From: Nissolia schottii
Taxonomy: Eukaryota > Streptophyta > Magnoliopsida > Fabales > Fabaceae
DNA length: 64,000 nucleotides
Direction of reading: 5' to 3'
NCBI GenBank assembly: GCA_003254905.1
Contig: QANU01101609.1
Coordinates: 1 to 64,000 of the forward strand
A program made the position numbers and the translations under genes. This document shows positions 47,833 to 59,825 of the stretch, in pieces; the stretch's first letter is position 1; the number at the start of each line of letters is the position of its first letter. Below the pieces are notes generated by a model, which was not told the DNA's origin, searched no databases, and worked only from the letters and a program-made list of their open reading frames with translations.

Positions 47833-48293
47833 TCTTACATTTAAAATCTCATTATAACTAATGTATTTTATGAAGTAAAAGATAATAATTAAGCGATGAA
47901 AATTAAACTCTTATTTCAATATTTTTTTAAAAAAAAAATAGATATATTTTTTGTTTAGACACATTATATGTCCGTTAATAAGACACTGAGAAATATTATA
48001 TGTATTTACAATATAGTGAGACATTATGTTAATTTATTTATCATTAAATGAAGTTTTAATAAAAATATAAGTCTCGTTAAATCACATTCACACTATTAAT
48101 ACAAAAAATAGCACTGTTTGTAAACATTAGCACTAATAATTTTTCTATATTTCTAACAGTATCTAACAACTTCTTCTCCTCTTATGACAATCACGTGCTC
48201 CTACTTCCCAGTTTTTCCTCTCTCCTCTCCCATTCCTAGTACAAAATCCTCATCCAACTGTTGTTCTCCTGTTTCATTTCCATGATCTTAGCT

Positions 48294-48320
48294 CTCACAC
48301 ACACACACACACACACACAC
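48294..48320. repeat. (CA)n microsatellite
   Basis: About 13 CA units, some 220 bp before the coding start of the receptor kinase. Confidence 0.95.
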
Positions 48321-48545
48321 CTAACCTCCCTCCCCCATTCTCTTCTCTGACATTACAACCACAAGTGTCTTATGGACACTAACAGAGAGAAGAAGAAGAA
48401 GAACAACAACAACCAAGTAATAATCAAACTTCATCTCAAAAAATAATCTCCTACACTCGTGTTCTCGTTCTATTTTAATTCATTTCTTCTAGCTACATTA
48501 ATTGTTCCTCTTACAATGTTTTCTTCTCAGATTTTGCAACTTGGA

Positions 48546-51338
48546 ATGAGAAATGCAGCATATTGGCACCGTGTTTCTGATGAGGAGGAGGGTAAAAGTC
48601 ACATTTTTAAGACTCGGACTCACTCCAAAACCCACCACAACCTATTGTGGTTGTTTCTCCTTCTGCTTCTTCAACCAATGAAGCCAGTTTCTGGTGATGA
48701 GCATTGGGACGGAGTTGTTGTGACACAGTCAAATTTCCTGGCACTCCAAGCATTCAAACAAGAGCTTGTTGACCCAAAGGGCTTCCTGAGAAGCTGGAAT
48801 GACAGTGGCTATGGAGCCTGCTCTGGTGGCTGGGCTGGGATCAAGTGTGCACAGGGACAAGTCATTGTGATACAGCTTCCATGGAAAGGGCTAAAGGGTA
48901 AAATCACTGAGAGGATTGGCCAGCTCCAAGGCCTCAGGAAGCTTAGCCTCCATGATAACCAAATTGGGGGCTCTGTCCCTTCAGCACTGGGGCTACTTCC
49001 AAACCTTAGAGGTGTTCAGCTCTTCAACAATAGGCTTGTTGGGTCCATCCCTCCTTCGTTAGGGTCATGTCCTCTGCTTCAGTCTTTGGATTTAAGCAAT
49101 AATTTGCTCACTGGGGCTATCCCTGATAGCCTTGGAGATTCCAATTCCAACGACAAGCTTTATTGGCTTAACTTGAGCTTCAATTCCTTGTCTGGTGAAA
49201 TACCTTCTGGCTTAACTCATTCACCTTCTTTGACTTTTCTTTCTCTTCAGCACAATAATCTCTCTGGCTCTATTCCTGGCTCATGGGGTGGCGGCTTGAA
49301 AACTGGATTCTTTAGGCTTCAGAGTTTGATCCTAGATCATAACTTCTTCACTGGCACCATTCCTGCTTCTTTGTTTAGCCTAAGTGAACTAAGAGAGGTT
49401 TCTCTTAGTGATAACAACTTTAGGGGCGTGATACCTAATGAAATAGGAAAACTTTCTAGGGTCAAGACATTGGATTTTTCCAACAACGCCTTGAATGGAA
49501 GTTTACCTGCCACTATGTCAAATTTATCCACACTCACTTTGTTGAATGTGGAGAACAACCAACTTGGAAGTCAAATCCCTGAAGCATTGGGAAGATTGCA
49601 CAATCTTTCTGTTCTGATTCTGAGTGGTAACCATTTTATTGGCCACATTCCACAAAGCATTGGCAACATCTCAACCCTCACAAAGCTTGATTTGTCACTG
49701 AATAACATCAGTGGTGAAATTCCAGCCTCCTTTGAGAATCTAACTAGCCTTGGTTCCTTCAATGTTTCCCACAACAACCTCTCTGGTAAAGTTCCAACTT
49801 TACTTGCCAAGAAATTTAACTCAAGCTCATTTGTTGGAAATGTTCAATTATGTGGATATAGCCCATCAACCCCTTGTCCTATTGAAGGACAAGGAGTCAT
49901 TGCTCCAACGCCTGAGGGATCAAAACACAAAAAACATCATAAGAAACTAGGTACCAAAGACATAATTCTCATAGCAGCAGGAGTGCTCCTCATAGTTTTG
50001 GTTACAATCTGCTGCATCCTGCTGTTCTGTCTGATCAGAAAAAGATCAGCATCCAATGCAGGGAACGGCCGGGCGACAGCGAGGGCTGCTACGGCCGCAA
50101 CTGGGACAGCGAAAGGGGTCCCTCCGGCCGCCGCAGCCGCCGGCGAAGTTGAGGAGGCAGGCGGCGAGGCCGGAGGGAAACTAGTCCATTTCGATGGGCC
50201 GCTGGCTTTTACAGCTGACGATCTCTTGTGTGCGACGGCGGAGATAATGGGAAAGAGCACCTATGGAACTGTGTACAAGGCAACATTGGAGGATGGAAGC
50301 CAGGCTGCTGTCAAGAGATTGAGGGAAAAGATCACCAAAGGCCAGAGAGAATTTGAGGCTGAAGTTGGTGTCCTAGGGAGAATTCGGCATCCGAATCTCT
50401 TGGCACTTAGAGCTTATTACATGGGACCAAAAGGAGAAAAGCTTCTTGTGTTTGACTACATGCCTAAAGGAAGCCTTGCTTCTTTCCTACATGGTAAGTC
50501 TTTGCTAGTTTCATGTTGTAAAGTTTGATATGATCATGTTTGTTTAATTGAAAAGTTCCATTCATAATTCAACACTTCAGCTTTGTCCACTAAGAAGGTT
50601 TTTCACTTTCACTACAATATTAAACTTTGAAAGAAACAAAGTATCACTTTTTTTTATTATTATTTGTTCCACGGACATCTAAGAACTCTAGTGTTATGTC
50701 TTTTGCATTTTAATGCAGCTCGTGAGCCAGATACAGCCATTGATTGGCCAACAAGGATGAAAATAGCGCAGGGCATGGCAAGAGGCTTGTTCCACCTTCA
50801 TTCCAATGAGAACATCATACATGGGAACCTCACATCCAGCAATGTCTTGCTTGATGAGAACACAAGCGCCAAGATAGCTGACTACGGCCTTTCCCGGCTG
50901 ATGACAGCCGCCGCCAACTCCAACGTGATTGCCACCGCTGGGGCGCTTGGCTACCGGGCACCGGAGCTCTCAAAGCTGAAGAAGGCCAACACGAAGACCG
51001 ACGTGTACAGCCTCGGTGTCATCTTGTTAGAGCTACTAACGGGAAAGCCGCCGGGCGAGGCCATGAACGGCGTGGATTTACCTCAGTGGGTTGCCTCAAT
51101 TGTGAAGGAGGAGTGGACCAATGAGGTCTTTGACGTGGAGTTGACGAGGGATTATGCATCAGCCAATGGGGATGAGTTGCTCAACACCCTGAAGCTGGCT
51201 TTGCACTGTGTTGACCCTTCTCCGCCGGCGCGGCCGGAGGCTCAGCAGGTGCTGCAGCAGTTGGAAGAGATTAGGCAGCAAGGGTTATCAGCAAGTTCTG
51301 GTGATGATGGAGGAGCCATCCCTTCAACCAGTGAATGA
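48546..51338 (+). CDS. IMK2: LRR receptor-like kinase, IMK2 type, probably catalytically weak or inactive
   Basis: Two coding exons (48546-50493 and 50719-51338) give 855 residues. In order: a short cytosolic-looking start ([16 protein letters not shown]), a signal or anchor segment ([12 protein letters not shown]), an LRR N-cap, about a dozen leucine-rich repeats, a membrane segment (about 471-493, [18 protein letters not shown]), an Ala/Gly-rich juxtamembrane part and a kinase domain. The glycine loop reads [11 protein letters not shown] and the ATP lysine is Lys590. The catalytic loop is HGN (684-686) in place of HRD and the metal motif is DYG (704-706) in place of DFG. The whole layout matches Arabidopsis IMK2/MRLK proteins of meristems. 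ATG 48546 is preferred because a strong splice acceptor ends at 48530. The in-frame ATG at 48516 would lie in that intron and would otherwise add ten residues. Confidence 0.93.
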
Positions 51339-52039
51339 TAACAAGTTGGTGTTTTAGGCACTGTGAGTTGTTGACAAGTTTTGCAATCTACCTTTCCTTT
51401 TTTTTTTTTTTTGGTCTAATTAGTTAGTGGTAGGACTTTAGTCTATTCTTTCATTCTTGTGTTAATTTCTCTACCTGTTTTGATTGTTGTTGTCTGTAAA
51501 TACTCATGTTTTGAATCAGCAAGTGTTTCCACTTTAACACTTCATTTCATAATGGAAATGGGTTCCTCGTGAGTTTCAATTAAGAAAATTAGGAAATTAG
51601 GAAATGGGCAGTTTCAATTAAGAATGAGGGAAGAAATAGTTGTGCTTTGCTGGCCATAGCATTAAAACTGTTTGCTCAGTACTCACTTAAAAGGATAAAC
51701 ATCGAACTTTTTCATACAATTAAATGTGTTTGGTATGATATAAAAAGGTCCGCAAACATTACTTTACATTTATCAATTGTGTCCCCGATGAAAAAAAACA
51801 TTTAGATCTTTCACCATCTACTGTACCTCTCATCACCACCATAAGTTCCAGCCAATAATGCCTTCGTTGCCACCACTAGAACTACCTCTTCGACGGAGCA
51901 TCACCCAAGGCATTCATTTCTAAGTCCTCACGCCATAACTTTCTTCCACACATCATTCTTGGGATTCCGGTAACTGGGCAAGGGCATTGTTGTAATAAAG
52001 AGAAAAGGCGTAGAGGAGGACTCAAGCATGGAAATATTA
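51339..52039. other. IMK2-like 3' UTR and intergenic DNA
   Basis: The 3' untranslated region probably ends near 51,550. The rest is noncoding. The 19 bases at 52021-52039 (CTCAAGCATGGAAATATTA) recur exactly at 52448-52466. Confidence 0.6.
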
Positions 52040-52228
52040 GGGTTTGTTTGGTTTTAATTTTCACTTTCAAAATTTTGTTTTCAATATTTTGTGAAGAAAA
52101 CAATGAAAAATATAAAATCCAATTTTTTGTTTTCATTTCCAATGTTCACTAATTCATTCACAAAATCCTGAAAACAGAAAATTCTGAAAAAAAAGAAATT
52201 GGAAATGAAAATTGAAACCAAACACAGG
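52040..52228. repeat. MITE related to the one at 29.2 kb
   Basis: The left end (GGGTTTGTTTGGTTTTAATTTTC) is the imperfect inverse of the right end (GAAAATTGAAACCAAACAC). The ends match those of the element at 29236-29416. The flanks TTA and TAA would suit a 3-bp duplication of PIF/Harbinger type, but the ends are not sharp enough to decide. Confidence 0.6.
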
Positions 52229-52910
52229 ATAATTATTACTCCACTTAACATTTTACCTTTCCTTCATCAACCAAGATGCCTTCTTTACTAAAACTTCTCC
52301 AGCTATAATTTCCCCTGCCTTCAATCCCTGGCAAATGCATCCTTAGGCCAATTGTCATGTGAGGTATTTTTAGGATCCTTTCCTATTTCTTTTTCACATG
52401 AAGATGTAATGTAAAAATAAAGAAACAGACACAAATGCTGAGGAGTACTCAAGCATGGAAATATTACCTTGGGTGTATTAAATAGAAACTATCCGACTAC
52501 TTGATACTCCCACATTGAGTTTAAAAGAGGAATGCAAATTTGACTCATTTAACATAAGACATTATGCCAACTCACAATCTATCTATTATTGAACAAGATT
52601 TTAATGGGGCCTACATCCATTGAAATATTGAATGGTTGTGGGCCCCATTAAGATCTCATCCAATGGTGGATGGATTATAAGTTGGCATGATGACCCCTAT
52701 CAAATGAGTATAAATAATACAACTCAATTTGAAATATTGAATGTCAGACAGAAGTAAAAGGAGATGCATATACAACTCTGATTAGTTACAAGTTAAAGAG
52801 TCAAATAGCTAAATAGTTAAAAATGAAAACTAAGATTGTCATGCGAAATGTATTTCTAAACTACAAGCACGTAAAATCAATTAAGCAAAAATTTACAGCC
52901 AAACTACATT
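52229..52910. other. Intergenic DNA and SNX2 3' UTR
   Basis: No gene is seen. It contains the second copy of a 19-bp phrase (52448-52466) and a short inverted pair: AATGGGGCCTACATCCATTG near 52,603 with an inverse phrase GGGCCCCATTAAGATCTCAT near 52,641. The last bases before 52,911 are the likely 3' untranslated region. Confidence 0.5.
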
Positions 52911-55463
52911 TCAGCTGCTGTCTCTGGAGTACGCAGTTGTCTCTTCTGCAAGCTTCTCCCACACAGCCGCCATCTTCTCCGCATAGCCTGCCTGTAAAAT
53001 GCATGATGTAGAAATATTTACTGTTGGGAACCATAAATGGTCATCTAAATATAAAAGTTTACAGAACAGAGAAGATAAATGTATGTTACTTGATTGACAA
53101 CAAACCCTCGCAGCATGCTTAAGAAGTCGTTATGCCTCTCCTTGTCAATTCTTTCAAGCTCACTCCTATTATTTTCCTGCAAACATTCCACGTTCAGACT
53201 TCATAATGATCGATACTATGTTAGCCTGACTAATCAGCTAAATTTTCAATTTTCATTGGATATATTGTGAAGTACACTTGGATAGTGTTAGGAACTTAGA
53301 GGGGATGAAGCAAACATTAAAAACAGATTTAAAAATTGGTATTTTTATCTGATACTAACGCACATAGAAACCTACCTAATCAGTCAATACACATATAGTT
53401 CTACTGAAACCAGATTTTAGATTTTACATACTGGGACAAAAGATCTAGAAATCAAGTTTGAATTTGTTACCGAATCTGCAATTGTTTCACAATTTTGGTG
53501 GAAGTAGCCAAATGAAGCCCTCACTGAAACATTCTAAGTGCATCAAATAATGGTTTTGACCCTATCTATTCTTTTTAGTTTGGCTGGTATAATTGCATTA
53601 TAGATAAATAAACTATGCCAAAAAAGTTCATAACAAGTCCAATTTATTATGAAGGTGCAATGAAAATAATTTTTAGTATGATGCGGTCACTTAAATGACA
53701 AATTAATTGGATCTCAAAGTCAACTTTCCATAAACGGGGTATACGGGTGTCTAAAGTTTAGTGAATATATCAAACTAAGAAGTTGAGTGCCAAATTTTCT
53801 CCCTAGGTTAACATAATTGTAAACATGAAATAAAGGCAAGTAAAGACAAGAATCATTTATAGAGACTTGAATTGTATAGTATGCCAAAGAAAATATAGTG
53901 AAGTCAGTTCTGAAAGGGAAAACATATTAAAATGTGGAGGAGGGAAACGGCTCAAGGTTGAAAGAATACAGGATGCCGTGGAAGAGGAAAACAGAGCCAA
54001 AAAATATGGTACGCAAATAGTTACCTTGATTCGTTCATACTCTCTATCTGCACATGTTTTAGCATTTTCAGTGACTCTAATGGTTTCTTTCAACTCTTCG
54101 ATTTTCCGCATTCTAGATTTGTCGCCTCCAAATATTTTTGATGATGCAGCTTCAAGCTTCTCAATCCTTGAATTTAAAGAAACTAGTTCTGATGAGAGTG
54201 TTTGAACCGTCAATAATGCACTTGATCGGTCAGCAAACGCATTGTTGACTGCCAGCATTGTCCCAAGGTATTCGTGTAGTTTATCCTATAACACATGGAA
54301 AATACTACTCATCAACAACGGAAAAGAGTTCTGCGTTAACTACTCATCATGATGAAAGTTTACCTTCCAGATTGATAAACCAACTCAAAATTTCAATTAT
54401 AAGTCATTAAAAATAGTTCTTACCAAATGTTTAATTGTTTGTGTATTCAGCTCTCTATATAACCTGCTTGCCTTAACAGCTGCAGTAGCCACATTCCTCA
54501 TATCAGCTGCCCGCGTTCTTTGAGAATCAAAAATGGCTTCTTCTGTCTCAAATTTAGTAAGTTTTACGAAAGCCAACCCTAGTTCGCCCATTGTTTCACC
54601 CATGTCCTGCTGAAACTTCACAAGCAACTCGGCCTGCAAATCAAAGTGCATAAAGAAAAGGAAACAAAAAATCAACCACAAAATCAAACCCTGCATTTAA
54701 AGAAGGAATAACAACACTTTTTGCATAACTCATTCGGCCAAAAACAGCAACTATAATCATTCCCCACAACAAAAATGGCAATGAAACTTCAAATAAGGGA
54801 AAACAAGATGATCCTTAAATAGCTAATTCAGTTGCACAATCAAGATCAATCATAATCATAACCATGCATTGCCCCATAATGAAAATGGTAGTTAAATTTG
54901 AAAAAGGAATGCCTTTCAATTTAACCACCTAAACAAACATCATCAATGATGCCTTTTTCCACTGGGTAGGGACAGCTACACTATCAAACTACAACATTAC
55001 ATCCTATCAAACCACCTACATGAACATATACAGAAACACAAACCTGCTGAGAAACACTGCTAAGCTGCTGCTCAAACTCCACCAACTTCTCCTTCCTCTC
55101 CATGAACTCCTTATCCTCCTCCACAACGAGCGGCTTGCTCCCACCCCAATCATTAGAAACAGACTGCTTCAGCTCCTTAAAAATCCTCAGCAAGTCCCTC
55201 CCTCCCCTCGCCGGCTGCGCCACCTCGCTGAATTCCCCAGCAGCCATCGCCTCGCCCCCGAACAGCTGCTTTGGCAGCTTCACGGCCCCGTCGAGCATCC
55301 GCGAAGCAACATCGGTGCTCTTTTGCAGCGGCAGCCTCCCCTGCACCTCCAGGAACACCCTCAGCTCCTCGCTCCGCCGGATCACTGGGTGCACCGCCAG
55401 CTTCTTCAGGTACTTCTCAATCGCCGCCCTCCTCTGCTCCACGAACTCCTGCTTCTGCATCAC
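52911..55463 (-). CDS. SNX2: Sorting nexin 2, C-terminal BAR-domain part (5' part missing at assembly gap)
   Basis: Five exons on the minus strand (55044-55463, 54424-54633, 54025-54285, 53090-53176, 52911-52991) join in frame at GT-AG sites into the last 352 residues of the protein. The first visible exon opens VMQKQEFVEQRRAAIEKYL, the family stretch just after the PX domain core. The Vps5/BAR coiled-coil region follows (FQQDMGETMGELGLAFVKL, RELNTQTIKHL, DKLHEYLGTMLAV) and ends AYSRDSS. Plant SNX2 proteins work with SNX1 on endosomal membranes in retromer-linked sorting. Full-length members have roughly 560-590 residues, so about 210-230 residues with the PI3P-binding PX domain are missing. 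They should lie in or beyond the N gap at 55835-56333. No damage is seen in the part present. Confidence 0.9.
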
Positions 55464-55500
55464 CTGGCACCCACAATCAAATCAAATGAGATCTACATAC

Positions 55501-55821
55501 AAGTCAACTGGTGTATCAGAGAAGCAATGCACTTGCACATACATTAACAGAGCTCTGTAACTAACTCCTAACACCTCTTAACTACATAACCATCTTCTGT
55601 TATATACAAGTTAATTGGTGTATCAGAGAAACAATGCACTTGCTCATACATTAACATAGGTCAGTAACTAACTCCTAACAACTCTTAACTACATAACTGT
55701 TTTCTGTTAGATACAAGTCAATTCGTGTATTAGATAAACCATGCGCTTGCTATTGCTCATACTTCAACATAGCTCTGTTACTAACTCCTAACAAACTCTC
55801 AGAGACGTAACCAGTTTTTTT
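55501..55821. repeat. 107-bp tandem repeat, three units, running into the gap
   Basis: Units start at 55501, 55608 and 55715 with AAGTCAACTGGTGTAT-like sequence and share TAACTAACTCCTAACA. The first two are exactly 107 bp apart, as are the second and third. The third unit is the most diverged and fades into a T-run at 55,815, just before the N gap. The array lies in an SNX2 intron. Confidence 0.9.
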
Positions 55822-55834
55822 TTTTTTTTTTTTT

Positions 55835-56333
55835 NNNNNNNNNNNNNNNNNNNNNNNNNNNNNNNNNNNNNNNNNNNNNNNNNNNNNNNNNNNNNNNNNN
55901 NNNNNNNNNNNNNNNNNNNNNNNNNNNNNNNNNNNNNNNNNNNNNNNNNNNNNNNNNNNNNNNNNNNNNNNNNNNNNNNNNNNNNNNNNNNNNNNNNNNN
56001 NNNNNNNNNNNNNNNNNNNNNNNNNNNNNNNNNNNNNNNNNNNNNNNNNNNNNNNNNNNNNNNNNNNNNNNNNNNNNNNNNNNNNNNNNNNNNNNNNNNN
56101 NNNNNNNNNNNNNNNNNNNNNNNNNNNNNNNNNNNNNNNNNNNNNNNNNNNNNNNNNNNNNNNNNNNNNNNNNNNNNNNNNNNNNNNNNNNNNNNNNNNN
56201 NNNNNNNNNNNNNNNNNNNNNNNNNNNNNNNNNNNNNNNNNNNNNNNNNNNNNNNNNNNNNNNNNNNNNNNNNNNNNNNNNNNNNNNNNNNNNNNNNNNN
56301 NNNNNNNNNNNNNNNNNNNNNNNNNNNNNNNNN
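55835..56333. other. Assembly gap of 499 N
   Basis: Unknown bases lie between a poly-T run and a G-run (GGGGGGGGGG). The true length may differ from 499. The missing 5' exon or exons of SNX2 are expected here. Confidence 0.98.
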
Positions 56334-56540
56334 TTTCCGGGGGGGGGGGAATGGGATTGGGACTGGGAATTTGGGGGAGAAATCAAAAGGTTTTGGCGTT
56401 GTGGGTTGAAATGGGTTGGTGGATCATTGGGTGAAGGGAGGTTGAAGAAGAAGAGGATGAACAGTGAGAGGATCAGAAACTGCGAGGGGAGTGAGCCAGT
56501 GTGCACGACTCGGAGCTGCTTCTTGTTGAGTCAACTCGGC
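56334..56540 (-). promoter_or_regulatory. Likely SNX2 5' UTR/promoter side
   Basis: Read on the minus strand this is a pyrimidine-rich leader-like sequence (ctcttcttcttcaacctccc). That is typical of plant 5' untranslated regions, and it sits beyond the gap where the start of SNX2 should be. There is no direct coding evidence; the frame across the Ns is meaningless. Confidence 0.4.
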
Positions 56541-59355
56541 TACGAAAAATGACAAAATTAAATTAGATAAATGTTTTTTTTTTTGTTTTTCTTTCCAAAT
56601 GATATTGTTTTGGTTTTGTTTAAAATTTAGGTAGATTCCACATCAATTATTTAAGATTAGATGTCTTGAGTTACTCCATCTGTTATTTTTTTTTTTTCTA
56701 TTATTGAAGTGCATATTCTCCGACTAGATTTTGAGATTAATAAAGTAAATATATCTCTCATAGTAAAATCATTTTTATACATATGGCCATGAATCAAAAT
56801 TTTGACTAAATATTTAAGATACTCAATCATTTACGGGCTTGGTTGGTCTTGAATTATCTCTTATTACACAAAATTATATCTATCAACAGTATAAAAAGTT
56901 TAGAGAATGTTTTAAAAACCTAACAAATCAATCTACCAACTCAACTCCTATGAATAATACTTAATTTTTTATTTTATTTTTATAAATGTCAAATATCATT
57001 CATAATAGTAAATATGTTAATTGGTTAGATTTCCCAAATTTTGATCAACAAGTCCATATCAAACAAAAAAAACCATATAAAAAGTTTAAAATTATTAATA
57101 CTAATTTTTATTCATAAAATATGAATTTAATATCTTATTCAAAGGCAAAAAATAAAAGTGTAGATATTTTTTTTGGTAAATAAATATGAATATATATATT
57201 TTTTTGGTATCTGGACTTTGTTATAATTGGTGGGGGAATAAATTTCATAATTGTATGTTATGAATAGATAATAATAAAATAGATTATATTATCAAAATAA
57301 AAAAAATAGGTTATATTCTATACAACAGCTCATTCGATTTTGTTAACATATTATCCTAGTAAAAAAGGGTTAATTTTTTTTAAATGCACCTTCTAATATC
57401 ATTATTATGATTTATTTAGAAGAAATAAAAACAAATCATAAAAAAATGGGAAGCACAAAGATCAAGGGGATAACCCTTATTGATTTTCCTTAACTCCTAT
57501 TAGACCACCTCTTTTATCTTATCTTTGGGCCCTTTTTTATCAACTAAAGTACCTTAATGTTACTTTGTATTTTTTTTTTCAATTAAAAATGCTTATTTGT
57601 TTCATAACCAAGTTCCAAAACTTGGATTGCAAAAGAAACAAGAAAATGCCAACAAAGGCATGGAAAGAAAGAGAGAGGAAAGGGAGAAGGGAGGATCTCA
57701 CTAGCGACCAACTCCGACCACGGCGATGAGCTCGATCTCGTGACATCTATGTTAGGAAAGGCATGTATATGCAGCAAAAAAATCTCAAGCACACAATAGA
57801 AATAATAATCTTTCTCGTTTGAATTTAACCTATGAGAAACGTAATATATGACAAACAAATTGCTTATAGGTCATGTTACCATTAGGGTTTTTCTGTTTTC
57901 ATGGTAAATAGGATAAAACAAAAAAGGTTTTTTTTTTTTCTGCTTTTATATTATGCAAACCTAAATTGGTGGAAGAGCCAAGGTTTCCTTTGTTGCACCC
58001 GGACAAAATCTCATAAAATAAGATATAGACTAGTTAGGACTTGGGTTAAGGCTGGGTTACAAAGATGGCGTCATCTGAAGGGCCTTGGTTAAGGCTCTTA
58101 ATTGTTAAGAATTTAGGAACAGAACCCAAAGCCTCCAATCTAGACCCTCTCATAGTTTTCCTCCCATAAAATATTTTGGTAAATGCATAAAATAGTATGA
58201 ATTGGTCAAATTATTCTTATATATAAATCAAATTTTCATTTCTAATATAATTATTATTCTCTTTACTTTTACCATACTAATAAATGTTTTACTACAATGA
58301 GAGGGTACAATTAAAAAAGAAATAATTATACCTAAATATTATAAATTGACAAATATTTTGAAACCATAAAATATAAAAATTAAATAGTTTAAACGAAACA
58401 AAGAGAGTATTTTAGAATAGTCAATCAATTTTCAACTGAGTAATTATGTATGAGGTCTAACTTCATTGAATGTAAATGCGTGTGCGCAATGTTTTCCTTT
58501 GACATTAGATCCTTTGCTTGGTGTCCGTGGATACATTTAGTTACAAACTTACAATACACCCGTAAATTAACCATTCCATAACTGTAATTTAACTAGAGTT
58601 AGCTATAGTGGTTAAATGTTTGTTGAGTTAGTTACTTCAGCTTACAATAGCTTAGTGTAGCACATACTTGTATATAAGGAACTTATACACTGTACAGTTC
58701 TGGAACGACTAGATGTAGTTGGGTACAACCGGGTACAGTATGCTGCACGTACGTTAAATGACCAAAATTACGTCGTTTTGAGTGATTTTTTTTTTAAATT
58801 TCACTTTATTAATCAAACCTTAATAAAAAGTGTAATATCTTAACTCCTCCTTCAATCCTCTATACCTCTTTTTTTAATCTACGCCATTGTCTCTGGCGCG
58901 ACCTTGTCTTCGATAGCTCTAGTTTCTCTTATCTTCTGTTATTTATTTTTGAGAAAGAAATGAAGAAACATGATTTTGGTTTTTTCTCATGGTGCTGATT
59001 TTAGATTGAACATATACGTGATTTTTTTATTATATGTAATTATATATATTTGGGGGCATACCCATACCCCTGATTTTAAAAAAAAATTATATCTCATACC
59101 CGTATGCATGCCCGGTATCGGTACCATACTCATACTTGTGTAATATATCTCTAAAGTGAGATCCTTACTCTAAAAGATTGAAAGAGTAATGCTATTTTGA
59201 CAACCCTAAGAGAATCAATTTCAAAGTGAGGCCCATAATAAATCCCACATAATGTTGTCCAAGAATTACCAAGTTGAGTTGCTATAATACCCTTCCTCGA
59301 ATCCAAATCCAAACCTCCCCCTCTCTCACTAGCATTAATAAATTGGCAATTGAAT
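56541..59355. other. Intergenic AT-rich DNA, no gene seen
   Basis: Open frames at 57,583-57,858 (-) and 57,901-58,092 (+) are short and unrecognised. The stretch 58,560-58,740 (with GTTAGTTACTTCAGC and TTGTATATAAGGAAC) resembles a small copia LTR, but its ends were not found. Confidence 0.5.
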
Positions 59356-59363
59356 GATGCGCT

Positions 59364-59825
59364 TAGGGGTGTTCAGTGGGTCTGTCTGACCTGCCGACTT
59401 GACTCCCTTTGGATTGGGTTGGGTTAGGTCGGGTCGGCGAGTCGAACCCGCTTGACCCATCATTTGTGTTGGGTCGGGTGCTGGGTCCAACTTGTCAAAA
59501 TCGATCCGACCTGCCGACCTATCGATCCGCCATTTTATTTTATTATTTTTATTATTATATATATATATTAAAAAACAAAAAAAATTCTTTTTGTTATTAG
59601 ATTTTTTTTTGCCTGAGATCATTTTATGTTATAAAAAATTGATTTCTTTTTAAAAAAATGATGGGTCACCCGCCAATCCGACCTGACCCGACCGAAACGG
59701 GTCGCGGGTCTAACGAGTACCCACTAAAAAAAATAAAATTTGACTTGACCCAACCTGACTCACTAAATTCGGGTTGGATACAAAACATGGTCGGTCCGAC
59801 CCGACCCAACCTATGTTCGTCCCTA
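59364..59825. mobile_element. hAT-type MITE with an exact 8-bp target duplication
   Basis: The element starts TAGGGGTGTTCAG and ends GTTCGTCCCTA. It is flanked by a perfect 8-bp duplication GATGCGCT (59356-59363 and 59826-59833). Both subterminal regions are full of GGGTCGGGT/GGGTTGGGT phrases on opposite strands, so the element folds back on itself around an AT-rich centre. An 8-bp duplication and TAGGG-type ends fit the hAT superfamily. There is no transposase. Overlapping open frames rich in Asp, Pro and Thr come from the repeat and are not genes. Confidence 0.85.

Larger units (their letters stand above)
44413..48545. other. Long intergenic stretch and 5' region of the IMK2-like gene
   Basis: No protein gene is recognised from 44,413 to about 47,250. 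Short frames there are not supported. From about 47,280 a pyrimidine-rich, GC-richer segment looks like the transcription start area of the downstream receptor kinase. A GTAAGT donor at about 47,417 and a strong acceptor (TGTTTTCTTCTCAG, ending 48530) suggest an intron of about 1.1 kb in the 5' untranslated region. AT and CA microsatellites lie inside it. Confidence 0.5.

Noticed and set aside
55020-55560. Plus-strand frames of 150-175 codons opposite SNX2
   Set aside because: They are antisense shadows of the SNX2 exon, which joins in frame with four further exons.
55799-56506. 235-codon frame across the N gap
   Set aside because: It consists mostly of unknown residues. The open frame is created by the Ns.
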